The notes under the pieces are model-generated. The model saw only the letters and a list, made by a program, of their open reading frames with translations. It did not search any database and had not been told where the DNA came from. Both the position numbers and the translations under genes were made by a program. From Clostridiales bacterium (lineage in GTDB: Bacteria; Bacillota; Clostridia; Lachnospirales; Lachnospiraceae): 45,726 bases of DNA. This document shows positions 33,030-40,688 of this stretch, in pieces; within the stretch, counting starts at the first letter, position 1; every line of letters begins with the position of its first letter. Location of the stretch: assembly GCA_020859995.1 (NCBI GenBank), contig JAJBVE010000055.1, positions 1 to 45,726 of the forward strand, in the 5' to 3' direction.

Positions 33030-33432
33030 GAGTTTTGTCCTCCAATTCTTCAATTTCGATATAAATGCCGCATGGCTCATCCGACCAGCGTTTTTCGACT
33101 GACTCCCTGACAACCTGTGCGTCGTCCTTCCAGAAGCCGACTGCTGTCATGCAGTCTTTTAAGAGTTTTTCGAGATTATCAGTATCAGGCTTCGTTGTCC
33201 GCCACTCGCCGTTTTTGTGGCTTTTACCCTTCGGAAAGAGCCACAGCACGGATAGAGAGACGGCTCCCTCCATCGGCTTGTCCGGCTTATGTAGGAATAA
33301 GTATCCCGACAGCGTCTGTCTGGCCTCCTTTACCTTTGGCGGGTCATAAAATATTGGTTTTCCCTTCACAACACGCACCTGCTTCATCTGAGCGGTTACG
33401 GTCGGCGGGTTCATTGCTATAAAAAATTCCAT
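33022..33432 (-). CDS. RusA-family Holliday junction resolvase
   Basis: A 136-aa endonuclease that cuts four-way DNA junctions before packaging. The family core is present: KPDTDNLEKLLKDCM with the conserved Asp pair, then GFWKDDAQVVRESVEKRW. Length and position in the replication module match the family. The ATG follows CGGAGGTTCCACAA. Confidence 0.92.
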   Translation of the reverse strand: MEFFIAMNPPTVTAQMKQVRVVKGKPIFYDPPKVKEARQTLSGYLFLHKPDKPMEGAVSLSVLWLFPKGKSHKNGEWRTTKPDTDNLEKLLKDCMTAVGFWKDDAQVVRESVEKRWSDEPCGIYIEIEELEDKTHV

Positions 33433-33483
33433 TTGTGGAACCTCCGTTTCTGGAACGGGAATTTTCAGAAATCTTTCGGCTCA

Positions 33484-33574
33484 CCTTCCTCTATGGGGAA
33501 GGGCAGGGCATTCGCCCTTCCCATATAGGGAAGGTATGTATGTATATACATACCGTTTTCCGTGCCGAAAACGG
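33484..33574. repeat. Cluster of perfect inverted repeats downstream of the primase-helicase
   Basis: GGGAAGGGC/GCCCTTCCC (33496-33522), GGTATGTAT/ATACATACC (33533-33554) and CCGTTTTC/GAAAACGG (33553-33574) are three perfect stems in a row, the last two sharing two bases. An alternative CCTTCC/GGAAGG pairing precedes them. No U-tract suits a terminator. They fill the gap between the primase-helicase stop and the RusA start, an expected place for a replication or recombination site. Confidence 0.65.
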
Positions 33575-33587
33575 AAATCTGAAATCC

Positions 33588-35591
33588 TCAGTTTTCCTTC
33601 TTATTCACTTTTCCTACGATGCCGCCCTTGCACCAGTAGTCCTTCTTAAACTCATTTATGCGGTCCCGGACACACCTCGGCGTGACACCGATATATTCAG
33701 CCATCGCGTCAACCGTGACCGGCTGCTCAATGGAACACGCCTCAAAAGCAGAGTCAAGGGATGCCTTACGCTCCTCTGATGTTGTCGTCTTGCGGTTCTT
33801 TGCCCTGACGGCTTCGAAGCTGCCCTCTGTGTTGCACGTATCCAAAACTCCCGCGTTATCCAGCCGGTGTATGGGATACTCAAACCAGAAATTGACCGGC
33901 TCGATGTTTTCAAATTCGCGCAGGGATGACTCCAGCCGCCAGGCCGTCGCATGTCCGTCACGGACGTTGTTTTTCAAATCGTCTGTAAGCTCTAGCTGGA
34001 TCATGTCCAGCTGCGCGTCCGGGTCGCGTGCAAATACACCACTGCCGGAGGCTCTGTCCATAGCCTTTTTCGCGCCCTGCGCACCTTTTGAGTGATGATG
34101 GCAGTAGATGGTCGAGCAGCCGGTCTCGGTACAGATTTTGTCAAACTGGTTACAGAAGGCACCCATCTCCGAAGCGTTGTTTTCGTCGCCGGTGATGACT
34201 TTGTAAATCGGGTCAATGACGATAGCATCGAAGTGCTGGTCACGCACACGGCGGATGAGCTTTGGCACCAGTTCATCTAAGGGAACTGCATGGCCTCGCA
34301 GGTTCCAAATGACGATATCTTCGGTGTGTTTCATTTCCAGCCCAAGAGCCTCGTATATCTTAAAGAAACGGCAGATGGCGCTGGCTGGGTCAATCTCTAA
34401 GTTCACATACAGTACGCGCCCTTTCCTGCAGGGAAATCCGAGCCACGGCCTGCCTTCCGCAATAGCTATGGCAAGCTCCATCAGAAGAAAGCTTTTTCCT
34501 GCTTTTGACGAACCGGAAACCAGCATTTTATGTCCGCGTCGCAGGATGCCTTGTATCAGTTCTTCCGGCAGCTCCGGCGGATTGTCCTTATAATCATTAA
34601 GCGATACCATGCCGGGTAATTCATCTGACACCCCTTCCGCAAAATCCATCCAGTCCACCCACGACTTCCTTCCGATATTTGTTGCCACAAGATACTGCCT
34701 GTTCCCGTTTCTGGTAACACCGGGCATTCTGGAAAGCCTTGACGGGTTGCGATTCTGCTTGTCGATGGTCACGCCGTTTTTCTCCAAGAATTCATAGAGA
34801 AATTCCACACGCTTTCTGTATTCTGAATAGTCCTCCGCATCGATATGAACGATGGCGTGAAGAGACTTGCCTCCGGAATGAACCAGCGCAGCGATGGGCA
34901 ACTCTAATTTACGAAACAGGATATCCTGCTCCGCAATGGGAAGTGTGTCCGACTCAACAAGAGCAAACCTGAACCTGGTTACATTGTCGTTTTTGACGCC
35001 TTCTCCATCTAACGGATTAACACGAATCCAGGCACCAGCCTGTGCCTTCCAGTCGCCCACGGTCGCGCCGACATCGTCCGGATGTTTCTTAAGCGATGCG
35101 ATAAGTTCTCCGGCAGTCCGGTCATACACACCCTTGCTCGGCAGCCATTTCCCGTCGCCGTCCTGCCACACATCCCCGGTGACATAGCCGACCTTATCGT
35201 CTACGTCAAAGAGTGTTTCCAGATAAGCAATCAGGTCGGCAGCAGGATTCCATGCGTCAGGCGGAGCAAAGCCGGTGAAACCGTCATCCCCGTCATACTC
35301 GATGGTGTCGTCCCAGCCCATACAGCCGTCTTCGCCAAAGAGTGTCCAGCCGCGTTCCTTTGCCATCTGCACGATGGTGCCGCCCTTGACCGGTGAGCCG
35401 CTGCCGTGAAAGCTGTTCCATTTCTTCTCACATTCGCCGGGATGGTAACGTTTATCGTTACGGCTCCAGTCATCCCAGATGGAGCAAGGATAGCCTTCCT
35501 CCTTTAAGGCCATGCCGACTGCAATCCAGTCGGCACGTGAAAGAGCTGCCACATCAATGGCCTTTAAGGCCGATAAAATGTTATTGTCCAT
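33588..35591 (-). CDS. Primase-helicase: PriCT-type N-terminus and RepA-like AAA ATPase
   Basis: A 667-aa replication protein. Residues about 1-80 have the PriCT-type pattern (ALSRADWIAVGMALKEEGYP, with WDDWSRNDKRYHPGECEKKW). The middle (about 110-330) resembles a DNA primase-like domain with VRNPLDGEG-type strands and RNPSRLSRMPGVTR. The C-terminal half is a RepA-type hexameric helicase/ATPase: Walker A GSSKAGKSF near residue 360, FDAIVIDPIYKV as Walker B, and YCHHHSKG. It ends with a small HTH (VTVDAMAEYIGVTPRCVRDR). It may both prime and unwind phage DNA. Confidence 0.88.
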   Translation of the reverse strand: MDNNILSALKAIDVAALSRADWIAVGMALKEEGYPCSIWDDWSRNDKRYHPGECEKKWNSFHGSGSPVKGGTIVQMAKERGWTLFGEDGCMGWDDTIEYDGDDGFTGFAPPDAWNPAADLIAYLETLFDVDDKVGYVTGDVWQDGDGKWLPSKGVYDRTAGELIASLKKHPDDVGATVGDWKAQAGAWIRVNPLDGEGVKNDNVTRFRFALVESDTLPIAEQDILFRKLELPIAALVHSGGKSLHAIVHIDAEDYSEYRKRVEFLYEFLEKNGVTIDKQNRNPSRLSRMPGVTRNGNRQYLVATNIGRKSWVDWMDFAEGVSDELPGMVSLNDYKDNPPELPEELIQGILRRGHKMLVSGSSKAGKSFLLMELAIAIAEGRPWLGFPCRKGRVLYVNLEIDPASAICRFFKIYEALGLEMKHTEDIVIWNLRGHAVPLDELVPKLIRRVRDQHFDAIVIDPIYKVITGDENNASEMGAFCNQFDKICTETGCSTIYCHHHSKGAQGAKKAMDRASGSGVFARDPDAQLDMIQLELTDDLKNNVRDGHATAWRLESSLREFENIEPVNFWFEYPIHRLDNAGVLDTCNTEGSFEAVRAKNRKTTTSEERKASLDSAFEACSIEQPVTVDAMAEYIGVTPRCVRDRINEFKKDYWCKGGIVGKVNKKEN

Positions 35592-35600
35592 GTTGTCCTC

Positions 35601-37181
35601 CTATGGTCTGTAGTAGGCCGGGTTGATGTCATAGGGTACACGCCAGTGATTGTTTGCCAGTCTGGAAATCAGCGCATTGGCATCCTCAAAGAGCCATGTT
35701 CCTACATGTCTGAAGCCATAGCGCTCCAGGCATCGTATCTGCTTTGGAGTGGCAAGTCCTGCGTCCTGCCTGCGCTTTAAACGGTCGATGAGCATGGAGG
35801 CAAAACCTGCATTCTCTATGGTCTCAGGGAAGATACCGCGCCGTTCCAAAAACTGCAGCTGTTTCTCTGATGGCGGAGCCATTTCCCACGCAAAGGTCGG
35901 CACGTAATTGGTCAAATCCTCCGCAGCGATGGAAAGGGCATACTGAATCGGGTCCACGAGCTTTCGTTTCTTTCCGCGCATCTCGGCAAGCTGTCTGGCA
36001 AGCGCCGCTTCACGAGCGGCAAGCACATCACGTTCTGCCTGTTCCTCGGCCTCGATTAAGTCCACACCGTCTTCATTTGCCTGCATCTGCTCATCAATCA
36101 TCGCCGCGATTTTCTCGTCCTTGCTGATGAGTGCAGATGGTCTGCACAAATCATGCCTTGTGGTCATCCACAGAAAATCTAAGAGCAGCAGGTTTTCCTT
36201 TCCGGGTGAGAGCCGCATCCCGCGTCCGACCATCTGCTGATAAAGGCTCCTGATTTTGGTGGGACGAAGGATAACGATGCAGTCCACGCTTGGGCAGTCC
36301 CAGCCTTCGGTGAGCAGCATGGAATTACATAAAACATCGTAGCGGCCATTCTCAAAATCGCTGAGCACCTGCTCTCGGTCGTCGCTGTTTCCGTTTACCT
36401 CCGCAGCGGACAGGCCGACATTATTTAACATCTGGCAGAATTTCTGTGAGGTGGCGATGAGGGGCAGAAACACTACGGTCTTTCGCCCTTTGCAGTAATG
36501 AGTCATCTCGATTGCAATCTGCTCCAGATATGGCTCTAAGGCACAGCCCACATCTCCTGCGGAAAAATCACCGCTTGATAAACCGACATCATGGATATCT
36601 AACTCCAGAGGTATCATCTGGGCTTTTACGGGAGCCAGATAACCGTCCTGGATGGCTTTTGTCATGCTGTATTCATAGGCTTTGGAGTCAAAATATTCTC
36701 CGAGGTTCTTCATATCCCCACGGTCGGGAGTAGCTGTAACTCCGAGGACATTCGCATCCGGGAAATGCTCCAGCACACGCTTATAGCTTTCCGAGAGGCA
36801 GTGGTGTGCCTCGTCCACGATGATGTCCTGAAAATAATCCTGTGGGAACCGGGCGAGTCTCTTTTCCTGCGCAAGTGACTGCACAGAGCCGACCGTCACC
36901 GGGATAAAGCTGCCGAGGCTGGAGGATTCTGCCTTTTCCAAAACCGAATCCAGACCTGCAGCCGTCTTTAATTTGTCTGCTGCCTGTGTGAGCAGCTCGC
37001 CACGGTGCGCCATGATTAACACCCTGTGGCCTTTTTCTACCTGATTTTCTGTGACTGATGCGAAGACAACGGTTTTGCCGGTGCCGGTGGGGAGTACCAG
37101 AAGTGTCTTCCGGTACCCCTCATCCCACGCGTTAAGGACGGCCTGCTTCGCCTCAGCCTGATAGGGTCTAAGCTGAAACAT
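35601..37181 (-). CDS. DEAD/DEAH-box helicase
   Basis: A 526-aa superfamily 2 helicase. Motif I PTGTGKT (residues 31-37), motif Ia AHRGELL, motif II VDEAHHC, motif III GVTATP and motif VI QMVGRGMRLSPG are all in place. Residues about 395-430 are a charged helix, and the last 90 residues contain a zinc-free repeat (LERRGIFPETIENAG, LERYGFRHVGTW) seen in phage replication helicases. The ATG follows AAGGAGGTGTCTC. It probably remodels replication forks or recombination intermediates. Confidence 0.93.
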   Translation of the reverse strand: MFQLRPYQAEAKQAVLNAWDEGYRKTLLVLPTGTGKTVVFASVTENQVEKGHRVLIMAHRGELLTQAADKLKTAAGLDSVLEKAESSSLGSFIPVTVGSVQSLAQEKRLARFPQDYFQDIIVDEAHHCLSESYKRVLEHFPDANVLGVTATPDRGDMKNLGEYFDSKAYEYSMTKAIQDGYLAPVKAQMIPLELDIHDVGLSSGDFSAGDVGCALEPYLEQIAIEMTHYCKGRKTVVFLPLIATSQKFCQMLNNVGLSAAEVNGNSDDREQVLSDFENGRYDVLCNSMLLTEGWDCPSVDCIVILRPTKIRSLYQQMVGRGMRLSPGKENLLLLDFLWMTTRHDLCRPSALISKDEKIAAMIDEQMQANEDGVDLIEAEEQAERDVLAAREAALARQLAEMRGKKRKLVDPIQYALSIAAEDLTNYVPTFAWEMAPPSEKQLQFLERRGIFPETIENAGFASMLIDRLKRRQDAGLATPKQIRCLERYGFRHVGTWLFEDANALISRLANNHWRVPYDINPAYYRP

Positions 37182-37192
37182 GAGACACCTCC

Positions 37193-37693
37193 TTATTCAA
37201 ACGGCAGGTCTTCCGCGCCGTCCGGAACCGTCATCCAATCATCCTCGGCAGGAAAGTTCTTCTCGTCATAGTCATAGAAGCGGTCCACATCATTTGCCTG
37301 ACGCTCCTCACCGTCCTTGGTGTACGTACGGGGCTTAAAGTGAGCCCTTCCCTTAGAGCCGACCACTTTGTTCCAGTTCATCACGAGCCTCTCGCCGTGC
37401 TTCTTCTGGCCGATGCAGCGGAAGAATGCGGAGATGCGCCACTCCAAAGTGCGGTATAAAAGCAGGTCGGTACGAACCATTGCGATGCCGTCCTTAGTCT
37501 TTACCTGAAGCGTCAGCGCAGCCTTGTTGCAGGCCGGTACCTTTGGTCCGCCGGGAAAACGCCCGCGCTCAAAGTCCGTGACAGTAAAGTTGTAGTCGCC
37601 CTCCGGCAGGATGATAAACTCCTGACCGTCGTTCTCAATGGCGTCATCCCAGTCCATGCATCCGTCCTGGGGATTCTTGTAATTCTCATTCAT
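37193..37693 (-). CDS. DUF669 single-strand-binding-like protein
   Basis: A 166-aa protein of the DUF669 family: EFIILPEGDYNFTVTDFERG, then VRTDLLLYRTLEWRISAFFR and a final acidic PDGAEDLPFE. The last residues resemble the acidic protein-interaction tip of SSB. The gene lies next to the Sak4-like ATPase, overlapping it by 8 bases, as in many Gram-positive phages. It probably coats single-stranded DNA during replication or annealing. Confidence 0.85.
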   Translation of the reverse strand: MNENYKNPQDGCMDWDDAIENDGQEFIILPEGDYNFTVTDFERGRFPGGPKVPACNKAALTLQVKTKDGIAMVRTDLLLYRTLEWRISAFFRCIGQKKHGERLVMNWNKVVGSKGRAHFKPRTYTKDGEERQANDVDRFYDYDEKNFPAEDDWMTVPDGAEDLPFE

Positions 37694-38642
37694 TTTCGAA
37701 GTCCTCCTTCATCTGATTTGAATTGTTAATAAGCTTTAAAACCTGCGGCCAGTACTTGATGAGCCAGCCGGAGATAAACTTGTCGCTGTAGCTTTCCATC
37801 GGAACATCCGCAGCGTAGTGACCCTTATCGGAAACCACCTTCTGGATGTCTGCAGGCGTCACACCTGCCTTTTCCATCATGGCGCGAAGCGTATCGATGG
37901 GCTTTTCCGCCGGAGCAGCGGGTGCGGCACTGTCCTTAAACAGCTTTGCGATGCCGGAGAAATCCATATCCATCTCCTCCGGCAGTTCGAAGCGGTTCTT
38001 TGCGTCCCATACGGGGCTGTGGCTCGTGTACATTACACGCTTGCCGCCGGTCGCCTTCTTGGTGCTGTTCTCAGATGAAACCACCAGGGTCTTGTAATTT
38101 AAAAACAGCAGCAGATCCGGCCATTCCTTCATAAGCGGAGCGGCCTGCTTGGAGAGCTTCATCTCCCAGCGGTCGAAAGCACCCTGTTCATCGGGCAGCT
38201 CCTGCTTGCGCATCTTCGCGTGGGCGATGATGACCACGTTCATACCGGCGGCAACCACCTTGTCACAAGCTGCTAAGAGACGTGCCATTTCCTCACCGAC
38301 GTAGGTGTAGCCCTTCCCGTAACCGAAGCTTTCCAGACCACTGACCTTGTACTTGGCGCAGATATCCTTAATGCACTGCATCTCCGCCCAGTCGGCAGTG
38401 TCCAAAATCAGTGTCTGACATATCCCAGGCGTCTTTGCCACCTCATCAATGGTGCTAATCAGTTCCTCCCATGAAGAGGGTCTCTGGATACGGCGCACAT
38501 CCATGTGTGCGGTGCCTCCCTCAGTGTCGATGAACAATGCACCGGGTGCATGGGAAGCGAGTGTGCTCTTGCCAATCCCCTCCGGTCCGTAGATGACCGC
38601 CTTTAACGGGGGATTCGTCTTACCTTCAATAATGTTTAACAT
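37686..38642 (-). CDS. Sak4-like RecA-fold recombination ATPase
   Basis: A 318-aa ATP-binding protein with Walker A GPEGIGKST (19-27), TLILDTADWAEMQC as Walker B, and VVIIAHAKMRKQE. This is the AAA_24/Sak4 pattern of phage single-strand annealing or RecA-like proteins. The C-terminal 80 residues are an added helical domain. The ATG follows AAGGAGGACGCA; codons further upstream lack a site. Partner DUF669 and Gp157 genes lie on either side. Confidence 0.88.
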   Translation of the reverse strand: MLNIIEGKTNPPLKAVIYGPEGIGKSTLASHAPGALFIDTEGGTAHMDVRRIQRPSSWEELISTIDEVAKTPGICQTLILDTADWAEMQCIKDICAKYKVSGLESFGYGKGYTYVGEEMARLLAACDKVVAAGMNVVIIAHAKMRKQELPDEQGAFDRWEMKLSKQAAPLMKEWPDLLLFLNYKTLVVSSENSTKKATGGKRVMYTSHSPVWDAKNRFELPEEMDMDFSGIAKLFKDSAAPAAPAEKPIDTLRAMMEKAGVTPADIQKVVSDKGHYAADVPMESYSDKFISGWLIKYWPQVLKLINNSNQMKEDFENE

Positions 38643-38652
38643 TGCGTCCTCC

Positions 38653-39165
38653 TTACTTAAGTGAACAGGAACGGTCTTCGACCACAGCACAGCCGGGTAC
38701 CTTTATTCCTGTGTTAATGAGCTTCTTAACCTCGGTCTTTGCCACCTCCGGCGAAGGAATGCGGTAGCAGTCCGTGTGCTTGTTGCGCTTAAGCCAGCGC
38801 ACCGCCTTTGCCGCATCTGCCACTTCTACACGGGAAGTCTTGCGGTAGCTGACAGTGGCGACGCCGAGGTCGGTCTTTTCACCGCCACATTCCCTGTCAA
38901 GTACAGCCATCAGCTGTTCCTCCTTTTTCGCAAGGCGCTCACGGCGCTTCTTTAAGCGGGTTTCTTCCTCTTTTAGTGCAGCGGCATCTGACCTTGTGTT
39001 TAAGACCAGCTTTGCCAGGTACTCTAAAATCTGCTGCCTCTCCATTAAGAGCGCGTCAAGCTTTGCCGAAAGCTCGTCCGACTCCATGAGGATTTCTCCG
39101 GTGTCGGTATCGACAAGCGCATCAAAGATTTCCTCGATTGCATGATTGACTTCGTACAGCTTCAT
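38653..39165 (-). CDS. Siphovirus Gp157 family protein
   Basis: A 170-aa protein with the Gp157 pattern: a long coiled coil over residues about 30-95 (KLDALLMERQQILEYLAKLV, LKKRRERLAKKEEQLMAVLD) followed by VSYRKTSRVEVAD and a closing GIKVPGCAVVE. Members lie beside Sak4/SSB genes and are associated with phage recombination, or in Streptococcus with resistance to other phages. The ATG follows AGGAGGCAGCACCC. Confidence 0.88.
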   Translation of the reverse strand: MKLYEVNHAIEEIFDALVDTDTGEILMESDELSAKLDALLMERQQILEYLAKLVLNTRSDAAALKEEETRLKKRRERLAKKEEQLMAVLDRECGGEKTDLGVATVSYRKTSRVEVADAAKAVRWLKRNKHTDCYRIPSPEVAKTEVKKLINTGIKVPGCAVVEDRSCSLK

Positions 39166-39322
39166 GGGTGCTGCCTCCTTCCTGTGATAAATTTGCCTGC
39201 GAGAGCCTGATAAGCTTTCTCGCCAGTCGTTTTGATGTAACGCTGATTGCCGTGAGCACGCCGATTAATTCCTCATCGGTGGCATCGGGGCAGCTTTCGC
39301 ATCTTTTCTCGGTATCCATCAT
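39122..39322 (-). CDS. Small hypothetical early protein
   Basis: A 66-aa protein (MDTEKRCESCPDATDEELIG, then VTSKRLARKLIRLSQANLSQ) with one CxxC. It overlaps the start of the Gp157 gene by 44 bases in another frame. The ATG pair at 39322/39319 follows GGGAGGTACCGCAG; a GTG further upstream reads into the 35-bp repeat and is rejected. Function unknown. Confidence 0.68.
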   Translation of the reverse strand: MMDTEKRCESCPDATDEELIGVLTAISVTSKRLARKLIRLSQANLSQEGGSTHEAVRSQSCNRGNL

Positions 39323-39367
39323 CTGCGGTACCTCCCTTCTAAGGACTTTTTCTATTGATGTCCTCAC

Positions 39368-39402
39368 TACCCACTGGAAAGAAAACCTCCGGGTGGTCCG
39401 CT
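39368..39402. repeat. 35-bp dispersed repeat, copy 2
   Basis: Same ends (TACCCACTGGAA and GTGGTCCGCT) and same length as the copy at 6785-6819. It lies before the ribosome site of the 66-aa early gene, downstream of a possible terminator, so it could be a phage promoter or operator recognised by a phage regulator. Confidence 0.6.
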
Positions 39403-39426
39403 GATTTGGAAAATATTTTTTGAAAG

Positions 39427-39456
39427 TTCTCCGACTGCCTGATTGCAGCCGGAGAA
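39427..39456 (-). terminator. Possible terminator after the sigma-like gene
   Basis: TTCTCCGGCTGC and GCAGTCGGAGAA (minus strand) form a 12-bp stem with one G-U pair, followed by CTTTC rather than a clean U-tract. It lies ten bases after the stop codon. It may be a partial terminator or a mRNA end-stabiliser. Confidence 0.5.
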
Positions 39457-39466
39457 TGATGGGTAA

Positions 39467-39976
39467 TTAGATGTAATCCTTTAGCTTCTCATAGAGGTCG
39501 GCCTTCAGCTTGCTCCAGTGGCGCTTGTATGTGGAGCGTGGGATGCCGAGAATCTGCGCACTTTCGCGCTCGGACTTTCCGTCCATGATGAGCTCACATA
39601 TGCGCCTGCTTTCCGGGTCAAGGCGGTTTAATTCCTCGTTAAGCGCGTCGATGGTGTCAATCAGCATGATTGCCTCTTCTATATCCGCCGCTTCATCGGG
39701 GATGGTATCGGAAAGTGTAGTGCTGCCTTCATCTGTCGCCATCTCCGCTTCAAGGGACAACAGGTTCCCGGCTCTTCTAAACTCACACTCTTCACAGTTC
39801 ATATCGCACAGCCACCACTTGCTTCTGGTGCACGTACAGCACCCGTTTCTCTGCTGCTTGTGACGGAACGTGTCGATTTCGCGGAAATAGTTCTTGTGGA
39901 ATTCTTCGGTGACCGGCTCCCAGCGTTTTTCGGATTTGATGTAAATCTGATACTTGTTTTCGTTTTCCTTTGACAT
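39467..39976 (-). CDS. Sigma-70 region 4-like regulator with Cys cluster
   Basis: A 169-aa protein of the sigma-like family found in Clostridia phages and conjugative elements. Residues 1-45 (YIKSEKRWEPVTEEFHKNYF) are the family start. Six cysteines at positions 46-64 (GCCTCTRSKWWLCDMNCEEC) could bind a metal. Residues about 100-169 are a sigma region 4-type HTH (LDPESRRICELIMDGKSERE, then GIPRSTYKRHWSKL). The ATG is set by a GGAGG seven bases upstream; this site is inside a hairpin that ends in T6. Longer frames into the leader are not supported. It may be an early transcription switch. Confidence 0.82.
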   Translation of the reverse strand: MSKENENKYQIYIKSEKRWEPVTEEFHKNYFREIDTFRHKQQRNGCCTCTRSKWWLCDMNCEECEFRRAGNLLSLEAEMATDEGSTTLSDTIPDEAADIEEAIMLIDTIDALNEELNRLDPESRRICELIMDGKSERESAQILGIPRSTYKRHWSKLKADLYEKLKDYI

Positions 39977-39977
39977 G

Positions 39978-40079
39978 AAAAAACCTCCATTCGTTTTGGT
40001 TGGAATGGAGGTAGTCCACGTACTCAGCTGCAAAATGGCATGACAAATAAACTGCAGCCCGATGGTATTTCTCCATTCC
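39978..40079 (-). promoter_or_regulatory. Two-state leader switch: terminator/SD-hairpin versus alternative stem
   Basis: In transcript order: arm a1 GGAATGGAG (40079-40071), arm b CCTCCATTCC (40011-40002), arm a2 GAATGGAGG (39992-39984), then TTTTTT, C and the ATG. b can pair with a2 (9 bp, 10-base loop), which hides the GGAGG ribosome site and, with the T6, forms an intrinsic terminator. Or b can pair with a1 (9 bp), which frees the site. The two states exclude each other. Confidence 0.7.
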
Positions 40080-40200
40080 GGGTGTGCAGCTGTCTTATCC
40101 AGTAGGCAGCTGATGTTATTTAATTGTCCGGCTAGTCCGCACTGGATCATCCGTGGCCTGCGAATGTACGAAAAAGTCGGTTTTGCCTGGGAAGGCAATA

Positions 40201-40275
40201 AAAAAAGCCATCGACAAAACAGCCCAGACCCACTTTTTAGTGAGTACTGAGTCTGCCTCGTCGATGGCACTTTTT
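40201..40275 (-). terminator. Large nested hairpin, likely bidirectional terminator
   Basis: GCCATCGAC (40207-40215) pairs perfectly with GTCGATGGC (40260-40268). Inside are CAGAC/GTCTG and CACT-TTTT-AGTG. The minus strand continues with TTTTTTT, the plus strand with ACTTTTT. It would separate the zinc-ribbon/repressor transcript from the sigma-like gene. Confidence 0.65.
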
Positions 40276-40291
40276 GTGTGGCATCTCTATT

Positions 40292-40421
40292 TGTGACCTG
40301 GCACAGGTCTTACCGTCGTTCTCTGTCGACAGCCTGCCCGTCGTTCAAATATTTCAAGACAAGTACGGTATGTGACCTGGAACAGGAATTATGGTCGTTT
40401 TCAGCCGGCCTGCCCGTCGTT
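40292..40421. repeat. Two imperfect direct repeats, 79-bp period, with dyads
   Basis: Copy A (40292-40345) and copy B (40371-40421) both begin TGTGACCTGG, continue with an ACAGG, and end CCTGCCCGTCGTT. Copy A holds a perfect dyad, GACCTG-gca-CAGGTC; in copy B it is partial. The word GTCGTT occurs twice in each copy. The arrangement suits an operator or iteron set in front of the sigma-like gene. Confidence 0.65.
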
Positions 40422-40438
40422 ATACCAGTACAGCGTAT

Positions 40439-40651
40439 TTATTTGTTCTTTATATAATCTGCGCCCAATAGTTTGGAAGCGTAGATATCAATGCGGTCGC
40501 GCTGCTTGCTTCTAAAATGCCGCACCATTACGGCAGAGCACCTGTCACATTCGCCGCTGATTAATCCGTTGCTCCCTCTGTAACCTGTTACGATAGTTCC
40601 GCAATTGGGACAGTGCCACGAGTACGGAACCCATTCGCCTTTTTCATCCAT
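40439..40651 (-). CDS. Small zinc-ribbon protein
   Basis: A 70-aa protein with CPNCGTIVTG (residue about 14) and CDRCSAVMVR (about 35), one zinc ribbon, then a basic helix RSKQRDRIDIYASKLLG. The ATG follows AAGGAGATAATGGGGTT. It lies 37 bases after the repressor gene in the same direction and can be part of its transcript. Similar small proteins occur beside phage repressors. Function unknown; DNA or RNA contact is likely. Confidence 0.72.
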   Translation of the reverse strand: MDEKGEWVPYSWHCPNCGTIVTGYRGSNGLISGECDRCSAVMVRHFRSKQRDRIDIYASKLLGADYIKNK

Positions 40652-40688
40652 AACCCCATTATCTCCTTCATCAGTAATTACCTTCCGC

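Larger units (their letters stand above)
39977..40438 (-). ncRNA. Structured 462-base noncoding leader of the sigma-like gene
   Basis: No gene with a ribosome site is present, and the region is packed with inverted repeats. Besides the structures listed separately: CAGCTGCA/TGCAGCTG (40024-40091) and ATCCAGT/ACTGGAT (40097-40147) are perfect stems, and CCCG/CGGG encloses the first switch arm. Read on the minus strand it is the leader between the zinc-ribbon gene and the sigma-like gene. Whether it is one RNA or holds an internal promoter cannot be decided; no convincing -35/-10 pair was found. Confidence 0.55.

Noticed and set aside
39977-40270. Upstream extension of the sigma-like gene to 267 residues
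   Set aside because: The extension runs through the structured leader, has no ribosome site and no family similarity; the internal ATG has a GGAGG at ideal distance.
40292-40421. Type III toxin-antitoxin RNA (tandem repeats before a terminator)
   Set aside because: Only two imperfect repeats, a 79-base period, and the gene downstream is a sigma-like protein, not a ToxN-type nuclease.
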